The notes: generated from the letters alone by a model not told the origin. A stretch of DNA of 64,000 bases from Streptomyces xiamenensis (GCF_000993785.3 NZ_CP009922.3:1488001-1552000); one strand, 5' to 3'. Positions 10,440 to 19,675 are shown, numbered from the stretch's first letter. Numbers and translations are program-made.

Positions 10440-11093
10440 ATGACCGATCCCGAGAACCCGTACGCCCCCCACGACAACCGCGATGTCGTCGTCCTCGACG
10501 CCAAGGGTCTGCGCGCCCTCGCCCACCCCGTGCGGGTGCAGTTGCTCGGTCTGTTGCGGCGCAACGGGCCCTCCACCGCGACCCTGCTCGCCGGGCGGCT
10601 CGGGCTCACCTCGGGAGCCACCAGCTACCACCTGCGGCAGCTCTCCGCCGCGGGCTTCGTGGAGGAGGACGAGGAGCGCGGAAACGCCCGGGAACGCTGG
10701 TGGCGTTCGGTCCACCGGCTCACCTCCTTCGGCGACCTCACCCTGCGCGATCGCGAGCCGGAGGCGACCCTCGCCTTCCTCCAGTCGGTGGCCGTCTCCC
10801 ATGCCCAGGCCACCCAGCGCACCCTCAACGAACTGGACACCATGCCGCGCGAATGGCGCGAGACGCTAGGCCTGGGCGATCGGCTGCTGCGACTCACCCA
10901 GCAGGAGGCGCGACAACTGCGCAACGAGCTGGACGAGGTCGTCGCCCGGTACCGGCCGGCCTCCGCCACCGGCCCCGGGGAGGCGCCCGAAGGTGCCGAA
11001 GGGGTCCAGGTCGTGCTGCATGTTTTGCCCGACCTTGAGGGATCTTTTGACTCCGCCGGGCGAGAGCTTGACCAGAACGAGGACGAACGATGA
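10440..11093 (+). CDS. ArsR-like winged-helix transcriptional regulator
   Basis: The 217-residue product has a winged helix at about residues 15-85 (LRALAHPVRVQLLGLLRRNG, then TSGATSYHLRQLSAAGFVEED), of the ArsR/HTH_20 type, followed by a helical C-terminal half. No metal-binding cysteine cluster is visible, so it probably does not sense metal. It overlaps the downstream MFS gene by four bases (ATGA) and is preceded by three phased operators. This is the usual layout of an autoregulated repressor controlling an efflux pump. GTG codons six and nine bases upstream of the ATG are alternative starts. Confidence 0.9.
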   Translation: MTDPENPYAPHDNRDVVVLDAKGLRALAHPVRVQLLGLLRRNGPSTATLLAGRLGLTSGATSYHLRQLSAAGFVEEDEERGNARERWWRSVHRLTSFGDLTLRDREPEATLAFLQSVAVSHAQATQRTLNELDTMPREWRETLGLGDRLLRLTQQEARQLRNELDEVVARYRPASATGPGEAPEGAEGVQVVLHVLPDLEGSFDSAGRELDQNEDER

Positions 11094-12418
11094 AGGGTGT
11101 GGAGGAGCGCCGCAGCCTTCGCCCGCTGGCCGGGGTGCTCGGCGCGCTCGCGGTGGCCCAGACCGGCACCAAGATCTCCACCCTCGCCCTGCCCTGGTTC
11201 GTGCTCACCAGCACCGGCAGCGCCGTGCAGACGGGGCTGGTGGCGCTCTTCGAGATGGTGCCCTACGTGGTGCTCAAAGGGCTGGCCGGGCCGGTCGTCG
11301 ACCGGATCGGGCCCCGCCGGATCTCCTGGACCATGGACCTGGCCAGCGCGCTGCCCGCGCTGCTCATCCCGATCCTGTACGCCGCCGGGGCCCTGTCCTT
11401 TCCGGTACTGCTCGGCCTGGTGGCGCTGATCGGGGCCAGCCGGGGGCCGGGCGACCTGGCGAAGATGGTGCTGGTGCCGGAGGCCGCCGAACGCTGCCGA
11501 ATCCCGATGGAACGCGCCACCGGACTGGCGGGCACCACCGAACGCCTCGCCTCCACCATCGGACCCGGCCTGGCCGGCCTGCTGGTGGCGGCCATCGGCC
11601 CGGTGCCCTCGCTGACCGTCATCGCGGGCTGTTTCGCACTGGGTTCGCTGATCATCGCCGTGTTCCTGCCGCGTGGCATGGGCGCACCGGCCCGGCCCGA
11701 CCCGGCGAGCGGCGAGAGCGAAGAGGACGGCTACTGGCGGCGCTTCGCCCAGGGCTTCACGGTGCTGCGGCGCGATCCGCTGCTGCTGTCCCTCGCCCTC
11801 ATGGTGGCGGTCACCAACCTGCTGGACGCGGCGTTCATGTCGGTGCTGCTGCCCGTGTGGGCTCAGGGAGCGGGACACGGACCGGAGGTGGTCGGGCTGC
11901 TCGGCACCGCCGCCGGGATCACCGCCATGGCCGGCAGCCTGACCGCGGCGGCCCTCGCCCACCGGCTGCCCCGGCTGCCGGTCTACATCATCGGCTTCCT
12001 CATCGCGGGCGCTCCGCGCTTCCTCGTCCTGGCGGCCGACGCGTCGCCGTGGGTGGTGCTGGCGGTCTTCGCCGTCAGCGGCCTGGGGGGCGGCTTCCTC
12101 AATCCGATCATCAGCGCGCTGATCTTCGAACGGAGCCCGCGCACCCATCTGGGCCGCGTCCAGGGTCTGGTCAGCTCGCTCGCGTGGTCCGGCATCCCGT
12201 TCGGCGGTCTGGCCGCCGGCGCCGCCATCGGCGCCATCGGACTGGCACCCGCGCTCGTCACCGGTGGCATCCTGTACGCGATCACCACTCTCCTGCCCGG
12301 TCTGCTCCCCCAGTGGCGGGTGATGGACCGGGCCCGGCGGGCCGCCCGCGCGGCGCCGCCCTCCGACACCCCCTCCCCGACCCCGGTGGAACATCCACGG
12401 ACCACCACGGAACGGTAG
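11090..12418 (+). CDS. MFS transporter, probable exporter
   Basis: This 442-residue protein has about 12 membrane segments and the MFS-3 type fold. The loop 2-3 motif region (GPVVDRIGPRR) and a short charged tail are visible. It is translationally coupled to the ArsR-like regulator, which suggests induction by the compound it exports. The substrate is unknown. A strong hairpin follows directly. Confidence 0.9.
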   Translation: MKGVEERRSLRPLAGVLGALAVAQTGTKISTLALPWFVLTSTGSAVQTGLVALFEMVPYVVLKGLAGPVVDRIGPRRISWTMDLASALPALLIPILYAAGALSFPVLLGLVALIGASRGPGDLAKMVLVPEAAERCRIPMERATGLAGTTERLASTIGPGLAGLLVAAIGPVPSLTVIAGCFALGSLIIAVFLPRGMGAPARPDPASGESEEDGYWRRFAQGFTVLRRDPLLLSLALMVAVTNLLDAAFMSVLLPVWAQGAGHGPEVVGLLGTAAGITAMAGSLTAAALAHRLPRLPVYIIGFLIAGAPRFLVLAADASPWVVLAVFAVSGLGGGFLNPIISALIFERSPRTHLGRVQGLVSSLAWSGIPFGGLAAGAAIGAIGLAPALVTGGILYAITTLLPGLLPQWRVMDRARRAARAAPPSDTPSPTPVEHPRTTTER

Positions 12419-12424
12419 GGGGAA

Positions 12425-12479
12425 GAACCCGCCCGGCCGGCCCTGTGGTGTGAAGTCCCCCCGCCGGCCGGGCGGGTTC
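12425..12479 (+). terminator. 16-bp stem hairpin after the MFS gene
   Basis: Perfect inverted arms at 12425-12440 and 12464-12479 (GAACCCGCCCGGCCGG and its complement) begin seven bases after the MFS stop and enclose a 23-base loop. This ends the regulator-MFS unit. Confidence 0.75.
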
Positions 12480-12542
12480 GCTCAGCGGTCGGACATCACC
12501 GTGGCTCGCGGATTCCCGGTGGAATTCACTACGTTGCGGCCC

Positions 12543-13532
12543 ATGGAGACCACCCCGAGCAAAACGTTCCGGTCCCTCGACCTCGGCGCCGGGGACGACG
12601 GCCGCTGGGCCGCCCTGATACGCGAGACCTACCCGCCCTCCGTGGTCGCCGACTGGCTGACCGCCGAGGGCCGCACCGACGCGGGTGCGCTTGCCGCCCG
12701 CCGGCTGTTCGCGACCCACCTGCCGGAGCTGCTGCCGTCCCTGCGCCGGCTGACCGCCCAGCTGGAGGACATCCCGCACGCCGGGACGTTTCTCACCCTG
12801 GCCGCCGTCCGCCCCTTCTGGTCCGGCTGCACCCAGATCGGCAGCGGCGGTGAACTCCTGCGCACCTACGACTTCGCGCCGGACGGCGTCGAGGGCACCT
12901 TCGTCCGCTCACACCTGCTGCGCCCCGTCATCGGTACCCAGGAGGGCGGCTGGGGCCTGCTGGACGGGATGAACGACGCCGGTCTCGCCATCTCCCTCAC
13001 CTTCGGCGGGCGCAAGGTCCACGGGCCGGGCTTCGCGGTGGTGCTGGTGATCCGCTGGCTGCTGGAGACCTGTACGTCCGTGGACCAGGCGCTCACACGG
13101 CTGCGCACCGTCCCCGTCCGCATCCCGCAGAACCTCACCCTGGTGGACGCCACCCGCTCCGTCACCGTGTATCTCGGCCCGGACATCCCCATGACCGAGG
13201 CCCCCGACGCCTGCGCCGCCAACCATCAGTCCGAGACGGTGCCGAAGGAGGCGGAGGAGGCACAGCGGGCGCGGCACAGCCGGGAACGGCTGGCCGTCCT
13301 GCGCGCCGCGGGGCCCGATGTGGCGGCCCTGCTGCGCCCGCCGCTGCACAAGGACGGACACGCGCAGGGGTTCGGCACCGTCTACAGCGCCCACTACCGC
13401 CCGGCGGAGGGCGTCGTCACCTACCACTGGCCGGACGCCGACAGCTGGCGGCTGTCGTTCGGCTCCTTCACCGAGGAGACCAGGACGGTGCGCCTGGGCA
13501 GGCCCCGACCGGCACCGGCACGGCGCACCTGA
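12543..13532 (+). CDS. C45-family (acyl-CoA:6-APA acyltransferase-like) Ntn-hydrolase
   Basis: The 329-residue protein resembles the C45 peptidase/acyltransferase family, whose members cleave themselves to expose a catalytic N-terminal cysteine. The candidate is Cys96 in WSGCTQIGSGG. Downstream family-like features are GMNDAGLAISLTFGG and the NHQ segment (CAANHQSE). No penicillin gene is nearby, and most bacterial relatives are amidases or acyltransferases of unknown substrate. There is no signal peptide. The ATG at 12543 is chosen; upstream sequence forms the preceding terminator. Confidence 0.8.
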   Translation: METTPSKTFRSLDLGAGDDGRWAALIRETYPPSVVADWLTAEGRTDAGALAARRLFATHLPELLPSLRRLTAQLEDIPHAGTFLTLAAVRPFWSGCTQIGSGGELLRTYDFAPDGVEGTFVRSHLLRPVIGTQEGGWGLLDGMNDAGLAISLTFGGRKVHGPGFAVVLVIRWLLETCTSVDQALTRLRTVPVRIPQNLTLVDATRSVTVYLGPDIPMTEAPDACAANHQSETVPKEAEEAQRARHSRERLAVLRAAGPDVAALLRPPLHKDGHAQGFGTVYSAHYRPAEGVVTYHWPDADSWRLSFGSFTEETRTVRLGRPRPAPARRT

Positions 13533-13566
13533 TCCGTCCGGGCCGGCCCGGACGGTCCTGGCACGC

Positions 13567-13601
13567 CGACAGCCCCCGGCCGGAAGGGCCGGGGGCTGTC
13601 G
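13567..13601. terminator. bidirectional hairpin terminator between convergent genes
   Basis: Perfect 15-bp arms (13567-13581, 13587-13601) with a five-base GGAAG loop sit between the C45-like gene and the convergent aldolase gene. Confidence 0.8.
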
Positions 13602-13644
13602 GGTCCGGTGGAGGCGGCCGTGTTCCGCCGCCACCGGGTGCGGG

Positions 13645-14325
13645 TCACGCCGGGCCGCCGCCCGGGTGCCACGGGGTGCCATAGCGCTCCGCCAGGCTGG
13701 TGGCCTCCGCGTCGGTGAGCAGCCGGGGGGTGCGGCCGTTCAGCAGGAGGAGGAGGTGGGCGGTCTCCTCCAGCTCTATAGCTGCGTCGGCCGCCGCCGC
13801 CATCGTGGTGCCCGAGGTGACCGGGCCGTGGTTCTGGAGCAGCGCCGCCCGGAACGGGAAGTCCAGCTCGCGCAGGAGCACGGCCTGCGGCACATCGCCG
13901 GGCTCCGCGTACGGCAGCAGCGGGGTCTGCCCGACCCGCATCACGAAGTACGGGGTCAGCGGCGGCACCGCGCTCCGGTCCGACCAGGGCGGCAGGCACG
14001 AGTACGCGGCGGCGTGCGCGCTGTGCAGGTGCACCACCGCCGTCGCCTCCGGGTCGCGCTGGTAGAGCGCCAGGTGCAGCGGGAACTCCTTGGAGGGCCG
14101 CGGCCCTTCCAGCAGTGCCCGCTCCAGTGGGGTGTCCACCGGGGCGCCGGCGTCCAGGACGGCCAGGCCCTCGGGGTCCAGCGCGTCCAGCCGGGCACCG
14201 GTCGGGGTGATGTAGATGCGGTCGCCGATCCGGACGCTCAGATTGCCCGAGGCGCCCGGGCTCAGCCCGGCGGCGGTGAGCTCACGCCCCGCCGCGACGA
14301 GTTCGTGGCGTGCGTCGCTGCTCAT
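13645..14325 (-). CDS. class II aldolase/decarboxylase, OtnC-like
   Basis: The 226-residue protein is a class II (zinc) aldolase-family member. It has a substrate phosphate-type loop GASGNLSVR, the zinc-binding HLHS pair near residue 97, and a third histidine in NHG near 155. In sugar-acid pathways this family (OtnC) decarboxylates 3-oxo-tetronate 4-phosphate to dihydroxyacetone phosphate. The kinase gene just upstream makes that role likely here. The ATG at 14325 is used. A TTG at 14364 would add 13 residues and overlap the kinase stop by eight bases. Confidence 0.88.
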   Translation of the reverse strand: MSSDARHELVAAGRELTAAGLSPGASGNLSVRIGDRIYITPTGARLDALDPEGLAVLDAGAPVDTPLERALLEGPRPSKEFPLHLALYQRDPEATAVVHLHSAHAAAYSCLPPWSDRSAVPPLTPYFVMRVGQTPLLPYAEPGDVPQAVLLRELDFPFRAALLQNHGPVTSGTTMAAAADAAIELEETAHLLLLLNGRTPRLLTDAEATSLAERYGTPWHPGGGPA

Positions 14326-14356
14326 ATCCGGTTCCAGCTCCCGTTCGGTCCGTGTG

Positions 14357-15631
14357 TTACGCAAGGGCCTGCCAGCCCGCCGTGAAGATGTCGCGGTGGC
14401 CGAAGTTGCCCGACTTCAGGGCGAGGTTGTACGCGCGGCCGTCGGCCGCCGTGCCGTGGGCCCACGAGACGCCGGGCGCCAGCGACGGGCCCAGCTCCAG
14501 GCGCTGTACGTCCAGTGCCTGCACCACGCTGCCCGAGGTCTCGCCGCCGGCCACCAGGAACTGCCGGGCGCCGGCCTCGGCGAAGGCGGTGGCGCAGCCG
14601 GCCAGCGCCTCCTCCATGACCTCGGAGGCCGGACGTTCGCCCGCGGGCGGTGCCTTCTCCAGGTCGTCGAGGGAGTCCACCGCATACACCAGCACCGGCT
14701 CGCCGGGGGCCCGGCTCCAGCGCTCGCGCGCCCAGGCGGTCAGCCGGGCGACCTCGCCGGGCAGGTCGGCCCGCAGCGCGGCCAGGTCCAGCTTGTGGTG
14801 CGCCAGCTGCTCGCGGGCGTCGGCGATCTGGCCGCGGGTCGCGGAGGAGGCGCTGCCGGCCAGGACCGCGCGGTGTCCCGCCGTCACCGGCATCGCGTCG
14901 GTGGCGGGGGCGTCCGCCACCGCGGGCAGTCCCAGCGCGAGGCCCGAGCCGCCGGTCACCAGCGGGTCCCCGGAGGTGACCTCGGCGATGATCGCGAGGT
15001 CGCTCTCGTCCAGGGCGTCGACGACCACGTAGGTGCCTTCCGCCGCGTCGATCGCCGCCCGCAGGGCCGCCGCTCCGGCGCGGACCGTCTGGAGCGGCAC
15101 GGTCGCCACCCGGTGGGTGGTCTGCGGGCGCAGCAGCGCGGCCACGTCCGAATCGGTCATCGGGGTCAGCGGGTGGTGCCGCATCGAGCTCTCGCTCAGC
15201 AGCTGCCCGCCGACGAACAGATGCCCCTGGTAGACCGTGCGCCCGGTGGCGGGGAAGGACGGCACCACGACCACCTTGTCCGCGCCGAGCTCCGCCGCCA
15301 GCGCGTCGGCCACCGGGCCGATGTTGCCGGCCGGGGTGGAGTCGAAGGTGGAGCAGTACTTGTCGTAGAAGCGCTCGCAGCCCAGCCGCCGCAGGGCATC
15401 GAGCGCCGCCACGGACTGCCGTACCGCGTCCGCCACCGGGGCGGTCCGCGTCTTCAGCGCGACCACCACCGCGTCCATCCCGGCGACCCGCAGATCCGCG
15501 AGCTGCTCGTCGCTGGGGACACCCAGGGTCACGCTGGTGCGCAGTCCCCGGGCGACCCAGTTGGTGGCGAGGTCGGTAGCACCGGTGAAGTCATCGGCCA
15601 CGCCGCCCCATCTGACCTGTCCTGCCGCCAT
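14357..15631 (-). CDS. DUF1537 four-carbon sugar-acid kinase, OtnK-like
   Basis: This 424-residue protein belongs to the DUF1537 kinase family. The N-terminal domain begins WGGVADDFTGATDLATNW, with the diagnostic DDFTGA motif. The C-terminal nucleotide-binding region contains VAGGETSGSVVQAL. These enzymes phosphorylate 3-oxo-tetronate, D-threonate, D-erythronate or apionate-derived acids. Pairing with a class II aldolase favours a 3-oxo-tetronate or related acid. It is divergent from the dehydrogenase gene at 15828 with a 196-bp control region between. Confidence 0.92.
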   Translation of the reverse strand: MAAGQVRWGGVADDFTGATDLATNWVARGLRTSVTLGVPSDEQLADLRVAGMDAVVVALKTRTAPVADAVRQSVAALDALRRLGCERFYDKYCSTFDSTPAGNIGPVADALAAELGADKVVVVPSFPATGRTVYQGHLFVGGQLLSESSMRHHPLTPMTDSDVAALLRPQTTHRVATVPLQTVRAGAAALRAAIDAAEGTYVVVDALDESDLAIIAEVTSGDPLVTGGSGLALGLPAVADAPATDAMPVTAGHRAVLAGSASSATRGQIADAREQLAHHKLDLAALRADLPGEVARLTAWARERWSRAPGEPVLVYAVDSLDDLEKAPPAGERPASEVMEEALAGCATAFAEAGARQFLVAGGETSGSVVQALDVQRLELGPSLAPGVSWAHGTAADGRAYNLALKSGNFGHRDIFTAGWQALA

Positions 15632-15722
15632 GCGTCGTCACCGTCCGTTACGCCGTTCCTACGTATCCAGGCGAGAGGCGCGTGATGCTCCCGCGCCAAT
15701 CTGTGAATTTATGGTACTACAG

Positions 15723-15750
15723 TTGACGCTCATGTTAATTGGCGTTACGT
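15723..15750 (+). promoter_or_regulatory. promoter and inverted repeat before the dehydrogenase-permease genes
   Basis: TTGACG (15723-15728) and TTACGT (15745-15750) are spaced by 16 bases as -35 and -10 elements. An imperfect inverted repeat, TGACGC (15724-15729) with GCGTTA (15742-15747), overlaps both boxes and is a candidate site for the DeoR-type regulator encoded at 18796. The surrounding sequence (about 15695-15760) is unusually AT-rich for the window. Confidence 0.4.
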
Positions 15751-15827
15751 TCGCGCTGCATAGGCGGGTTCACCCGATTCACCCGCCGACGCAGCACACG
15801 CAGCAGCACCAGCGCCAGGAGGGCACC

Positions 15828-17237
15828 ATGAACGCCGAGCCGCACGGGACGCGGGAAACCGTCACGTACGCACTGACGGGCGCGCGCGGCGGCTTCGCCC
15901 GTACGCTGCTGGCCCAGACCCGGTTCACCCCGGACGTCGAGCCGGCCGTACTGTGCGACCTCGACACCGAAGGGGTACTGGCGCTCGCCGCCGAGCTGGG
16001 CTTCCCCGCCGAGGGACCCGGCTCCCTCACCGTCGCCACCGACCGGGCCGGCATCGAGGCCGCCCGCGCCGCGGGACGCACCGCCGTGATCGCGGACATC
16101 TCCCTGCTGGCCGGCGCCGCCTACGACATCCTTGTCGAGGCCACCGGCAGCCCGGCCGTGGGGTACCGCGCCGCGCGCACCGCGCTCACCGGCGGCCACC
16201 ACGTGGCGATGGTCAGCAAGGAGGTCGACTCCGTCAGCGGCATCGAACTCGCCTCCCTCGCCGCCGACAGCGGTCTCGTCTACACCACCGCCACCGGCGA
16301 CCAGCCCGCCAACCTCATCCAGCTCTTCACCTGGGCCCACGGCCTGGGCCTGGAGATCGTCGCCATCGGCAAGTCCGGCGAGTACGACCTCGTCTTCGAC
16401 CCCGAGCGCGGCACCGTCACCCAGCTCGACGAGACCATCGACGCCCCGGCCCTCGGCGGCCTGCTGAAGCTGGACCGGGAGAGCCCCGAAGGCGTCCGCA
16501 CCACCCTGGCCGCCCGCGCCGAGGCCGTCGCCGGCCTCAAGCGCAGCGCCGCCGCCGACTACTGCGAGATGTCCGTCGTCGCCACGAGCACCGGCTTCAC
16601 CCCCGATGTCGAGGCGATGCACTACCCGGTGGCCCGTACCGCCGAACTCGCCGACGTCTACGCCTTGCGCGAGCACGGCGGCGTCGTCACCCGTCCTGGT
16701 GTCGTGGACGTCTTCAGCGTGCTGCGGCTGCCCGAGGAAGCCAGCTTCGCCGGCGGCGTGTTCGTCGTGGTCCGCACCCACGACACCGTCACCTGGGAGC
16801 TGCTGCGGCAGAAGGGACACGTCGTCAGCCGCGACGGCCGCTACGCCTGCGTCTACCTCCCCTACCACCTGATGGGCGTCGAGACCCCGACCACCCTGCG
16901 CGACGCCGTGCTGCGCGGCATCCCCGCCGGCTCACCCTCCCCCGCCCAGCACGCCGTACTCGCCGGGCGCGCCACCGAGGACCTGAGCGCCGGCACCGTG
17001 CTGACCATGGGCGGCCACCACCACGAGGTGACAGGTGTGGCGCCGGTGCTGCTGGCCGCCGCCGACGCCCCGGCCGACACCGCGCCGCTGTACCTGGCCG
17101 CGCACGCCACCCTCGTACGGGACGTGGCGGCCGGTTCGCTGCTCACCCTCGACGACGTGAGCGGCTACGACCCCGACCTGCTCGCCGCCTGGAACGCCGG
17201 GCGCGACGCGTACCCCACCGCCCCCACCACCCCCTGA
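15828..17237 (+). CDS. homoserine-dehydrogenase-like oxidoreductase with C-terminal SAF domain
   Basis: The 469-residue protein has an N-terminal NAD(P)-binding fold (YALTGARGGFARTLL, then VEATGSPAVGYRAARTAL) like homoserine dehydrogenase. A central region contains GKSGEYDLVFDP. A C-terminal SAF domain runs from about residue 380 (LAGRATEDLSAGTVLTMGG to VAAGSLLTLDDV), as in sialic acid synthase and altronate dehydratase. Its location suggests that it oxidises the sugar acid before phosphorylation, replacing the LtnD/DenD dehydrogenases of characterised pathways. That is inference. The ATG at 15828 follows an AGGAGGG site. Confidence 0.85.
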   Translation: MNAEPHGTRETVTYALTGARGGFARTLLAQTRFTPDVEPAVLCDLDTEGVLALAAELGFPAEGPGSLTVATDRAGIEAARAAGRTAVIADISLLAGAAYDILVEATGSPAVGYRAARTALTGGHHVAMVSKEVDSVSGIELASLAADSGLVYTTATGDQPANLIQLFTWAHGLGLEIVAIGKSGEYDLVFDPERGTVTQLDETIDAPALGGLLKLDRESPEGVRTTLAARAEAVAGLKRSAAADYCEMSVVATSTGFTPDVEAMHYPVARTAELADVYALREHGGVVTRPGVVDVFSVLRLPEEASFAGGVFVVVRTHDTVTWELLRQKGHVVSRDGRYACVYLPYHLMGVETPTTLRDAVLRGIPAGSPSPAQHAVLAGRATEDLSAGTVLTMGGHHHEVTGVAPVLLAAADAPADTAPLYLAAHATLVRDVAAGSLLTLDDVSGYDPDLLAAWNAGRDAYPTAPTTP

Positions 17238-17303
17238 CTCCCCCACGCTCTCCCCTCCCCAGGACGGCCGCAGTGACGCGGCCATGAAACAAAGAGGTTC
17301 GCC

Positions 17304-18707
17304 ATGTCCGACGCCTACACGCTCTTCGCGTTCGGCGCGGCGATCGCGGCGCTGGTGCTGCTGATCGCCAAGTTCAAGGTCCACCCGGTGGCCACCTTGT
17401 TCATCATCGTCACCTCGCTGGGCCTGGTGCTCGGCATGGGCGGTGCCAAGACGATCGAGCTGGTCACCACCGGCTTCGGCAACACCCTGGCCAGTGTGGG
17501 TCTGCTGGTCATCTTCGGCTGTGTGCTGGGGAAGATGCTGGAGCTGAGCGGCGCGGCACTGCGGATCACCAAGGCGGCGCTGAGCCTGTTCTCGGGCAAG
17601 AAGGTGCCGTGGGCCGTCGCGCTGGCCTCGACGGTCGTCGGTATCCCGCTGATCGCCGACACCGTCGTGCTGATGCTGATCCCGGTGGTCTCGGCCATCG
17701 CGTACCAGTCGAAGATGTCGATGATGCGGCTGGGCCCGATCCTGTACATCGGCGCCTACGTGATGACCTCGCTGGTGCCGCCGGGCCCCGGCCCGCTGGC
17801 CGCCACCTCGCTGCTGGGCGTGGACCTGGGTGAGGCGACGCTGTGGGGCCTGGTCGTGGCCATCCCCGGCATCATCGTCGCCACGATCTACCTGCTGACC
17901 ATCAAGACGCACGTCGACCCCAAGCCGGAGTTCACCGACCACCTCGCGGGCGCCGGTGCGGCCGCGGGTGACGGCGGCGGCAAGCCCCGTCTTTCCCTGG
18001 GCGGTTCCGGTACCGACGCGGACGGCGAGACCGAGCGCGAACTGCCCCCGCTGTGGATGTCGCTGGTCCCGATCTTCCTGCCGATCGTGCTGATCATGTC
18101 CAGCTCGTTCGTGGTCGACCTGTTCGAGGCGGACAACGCCGTCGGCGGGGTGCTGGCCTTCCTCGGTGAGCCGGTCATAGCCCTGTTCATCGGCTGTCTG
18201 GCCGCGCTGCCGCTGTTCGGCCGCCGCTGGTCGAGCAAGGAGACCCTGAACGACCTGTTCGAGGCCGGTCTGAAGCTGGCCGCCATGCCGCTCGCCCTCA
18301 CCGGTGTCGGCGGCGCGCTGGCCACCATCATCCGGGACACCGAAGTGGCGGACTCCGTCGCCGAGATGATCCAGGACTGGGGCCTGTCCCCCATCATCGT
18401 GCCGTTCCTGGTGGCCGCGGCCATCTGCACCATCACCGGTTCGAATATCCTCGGCGTGATGACCGCCGCGGCGATCATGGAACCGCTCGCCGAGGGCCTG
18501 GGCATCTCCGCGCTCGCCATCTACTTGGCGTGCGGCACCGGAGCGCAGATCATGAAGCACGCCAACTCCTCGGGCTTCTGGGTCACCACCACCCTGTCCA
18601 ACATGACGGTCGGCCAGGGCATCCGCTCCATCGGGGTGGCCTCGGCCCTGTCCGGGGTGACCGGCTTCGCGATCGTGTACGCCCTGTACGGATTCGGCGT
18701 CATCTGA
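17304..18707 (+). CDS. GntP-family gluconate/sugar-acid:proton symporter
   Basis: This 467-residue permease has about 12-14 hydrophobic segments. GntP-type motifs include the opening FAFGAAIAALVLLIAKFKV, SLVPPGPGPLAATSLLGVDLG in the middle, and HANSSGFWVTTTLSNM near the C-terminus. The family imports gluconate, threonate and similar acids, so it probably supplies the substrate for the adjacent dehydrogenase and kinase. It starts 66 bases after the dehydrogenase stop behind an AAAGAGG site and is probably co-transcribed with it. Confidence 0.93.
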   Translation: MSDAYTLFAFGAAIAALVLLIAKFKVHPVATLFIIVTSLGLVLGMGGAKTIELVTTGFGNTLASVGLLVIFGCVLGKMLELSGAALRITKAALSLFSGKKVPWAVALASTVVGIPLIADTVVLMLIPVVSAIAYQSKMSMMRLGPILYIGAYVMTSLVPPGPGPLAATSLLGVDLGEATLWGLVVAIPGIIVATIYLLTIKTHVDPKPEFTDHLAGAGAAAGDGGGKPRLSLGGSGTDADGETERELPPLWMSLVPIFLPIVLIMSSSFVVDLFEADNAVGGVLAFLGEPVIALFIGCLAALPLFGRRWSSKETLNDLFEAGLKLAAMPLALTGVGGALATIIRDTEVADSVAEMIQDWGLSPIIVPFLVAAAICTITGSNILGVMTAAAIMEPLAEGLGISALAIYLACGTGAQIMKHANSSGFWVTTTLSNMTVGQGIRSIGVASALSGVTGFAIVYALYGFGVI

Positions 18708-18725
18708 CCCATCCGGCGACGGCCC

Positions 18726-18747
18726 GGCCGGCAGACCTCTGCCGGCC
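18726..18747 (+). terminator. hairpin after the permease gene
   Basis: GGCCGGCAGA and its complement (18726-18735, 18738-18747) form a tight hairpin just past the gntP-like stop. It may only attenuate readthrough into the DeoR gene, which lies 49 bases further on. Confidence 0.5.
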
Positions 18748-18795
18748 GGCCGGGCCGGTCCACGGAAAGACCGACAGGCACAAGGAGGCACCACG

Positions 18796-19608
18796 GTGTC
18801 GTCAGAAGGGTCTCCCGGCTCCGCGGACACCCCGCTGATCCCGGATCAGCGCCGGGAGCTGCTGATCAAGCTGCTGCGCGGGCACTCGGTGCTCAGCGTG
18901 CACCAGCTGACCGAGCTGCTCGGGGTCTCCCACATGACGGTACGGCGCGACATCGCCGCGCTGGAGCGACAGGGGCGCGCCGTGTCGGTGCCCGGCGGGG
19001 TACGCATCGCCGGGCAGCTGCATCATGAGCCGAGCTTCATCGACAAGTCGACCATGGACCAGCCGGCGAAGCTCGCCATCGCCGCCCGCGCCGGGGAACT
19101 CCTCCAGGACGGCACCACCGTGTACCTGGACGCCGGCACCACCTGTCAGGCCCTGGTCCCGCACATCGTGCGGCGCCAGGGCATGACGGTGGTGACCAAC
19201 GACTTCACCACGGCCAACGCCCTGATGGGCAACCCGGACGTGGAGGTCATCCACACCGGTGGCCGCATAGAGCACGCCAACCGCTCCACCGTGGGGCGGC
19301 TCGCCGCGCAGACGCTGACGCAGCTGGCGCTGGACATCGCCTTCGTCTCCACCAGTTCGTGGGACCTGCAGCGCGGGGTGACCACGCCGTCCTCCGCGAA
19401 GGTGGAGGTCAAGCAGGCGGCGATGGCGAGCGCCTCGCGGTCGGTGCTGCTGACCGGGTCCGCCAAGTACGGCACCTTCGGCATGTACCGGGTGGCGGCG
19501 CTGAGCGAGTTCGAGTCGATCGTGACGGACGAGGGCCTGTCGCCCGCGGCACGCGAGACGCTGCGTGCCCAGGGCATCGCCACGTTCGTGGCCACCGCTA
19601 CAGAGTGA
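18796..19608 (+). CDS. DeoR-family transcriptional regulator
   Basis: The 270-residue protein has a DeoR helix-turn-helix at about residues 15-70 (RRELLIKLLRGHSVLSVHQL, then GVSHMTVRRDIAALERQGRA). The sugar-phosphate sensor domain contains YLDAGTTCQALVP and VVTNDFTTANAL. Such proteins usually repress sugar catabolic genes and release DNA on binding a phosphorylated intermediate. It begins with GTG behind AAGGAGG at 18782-18788 and probably controls the sugar-acid genes on both sides. Confidence 0.93.
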   Translation: MSSEGSPGSADTPLIPDQRRELLIKLLRGHSVLSVHQLTELLGVSHMTVRRDIAALERQGRAVSVPGGVRIAGQLHHEPSFIDKSTMDQPAKLAIAARAGELLQDGTTVYLDAGTTCQALVPHIVRRQGMTVVTNDFTTANALMGNPDVEVIHTGGRIEHANRSTVGRLAAQTLTQLALDIAFVSTSSWDLQRGVTTPSSAKVEVKQAAMASASRSVLLTGSAKYGTFGMYRVAALSEFESIVTDEGLSPAARETLRAQGIATFVATATE

Positions 19609-19675
19609 TGAGCGGACTGTCACAACACTGATCGGCGGGGGCGGATGTCCGGCGCGGTGAGGCATCATCGGCCAC

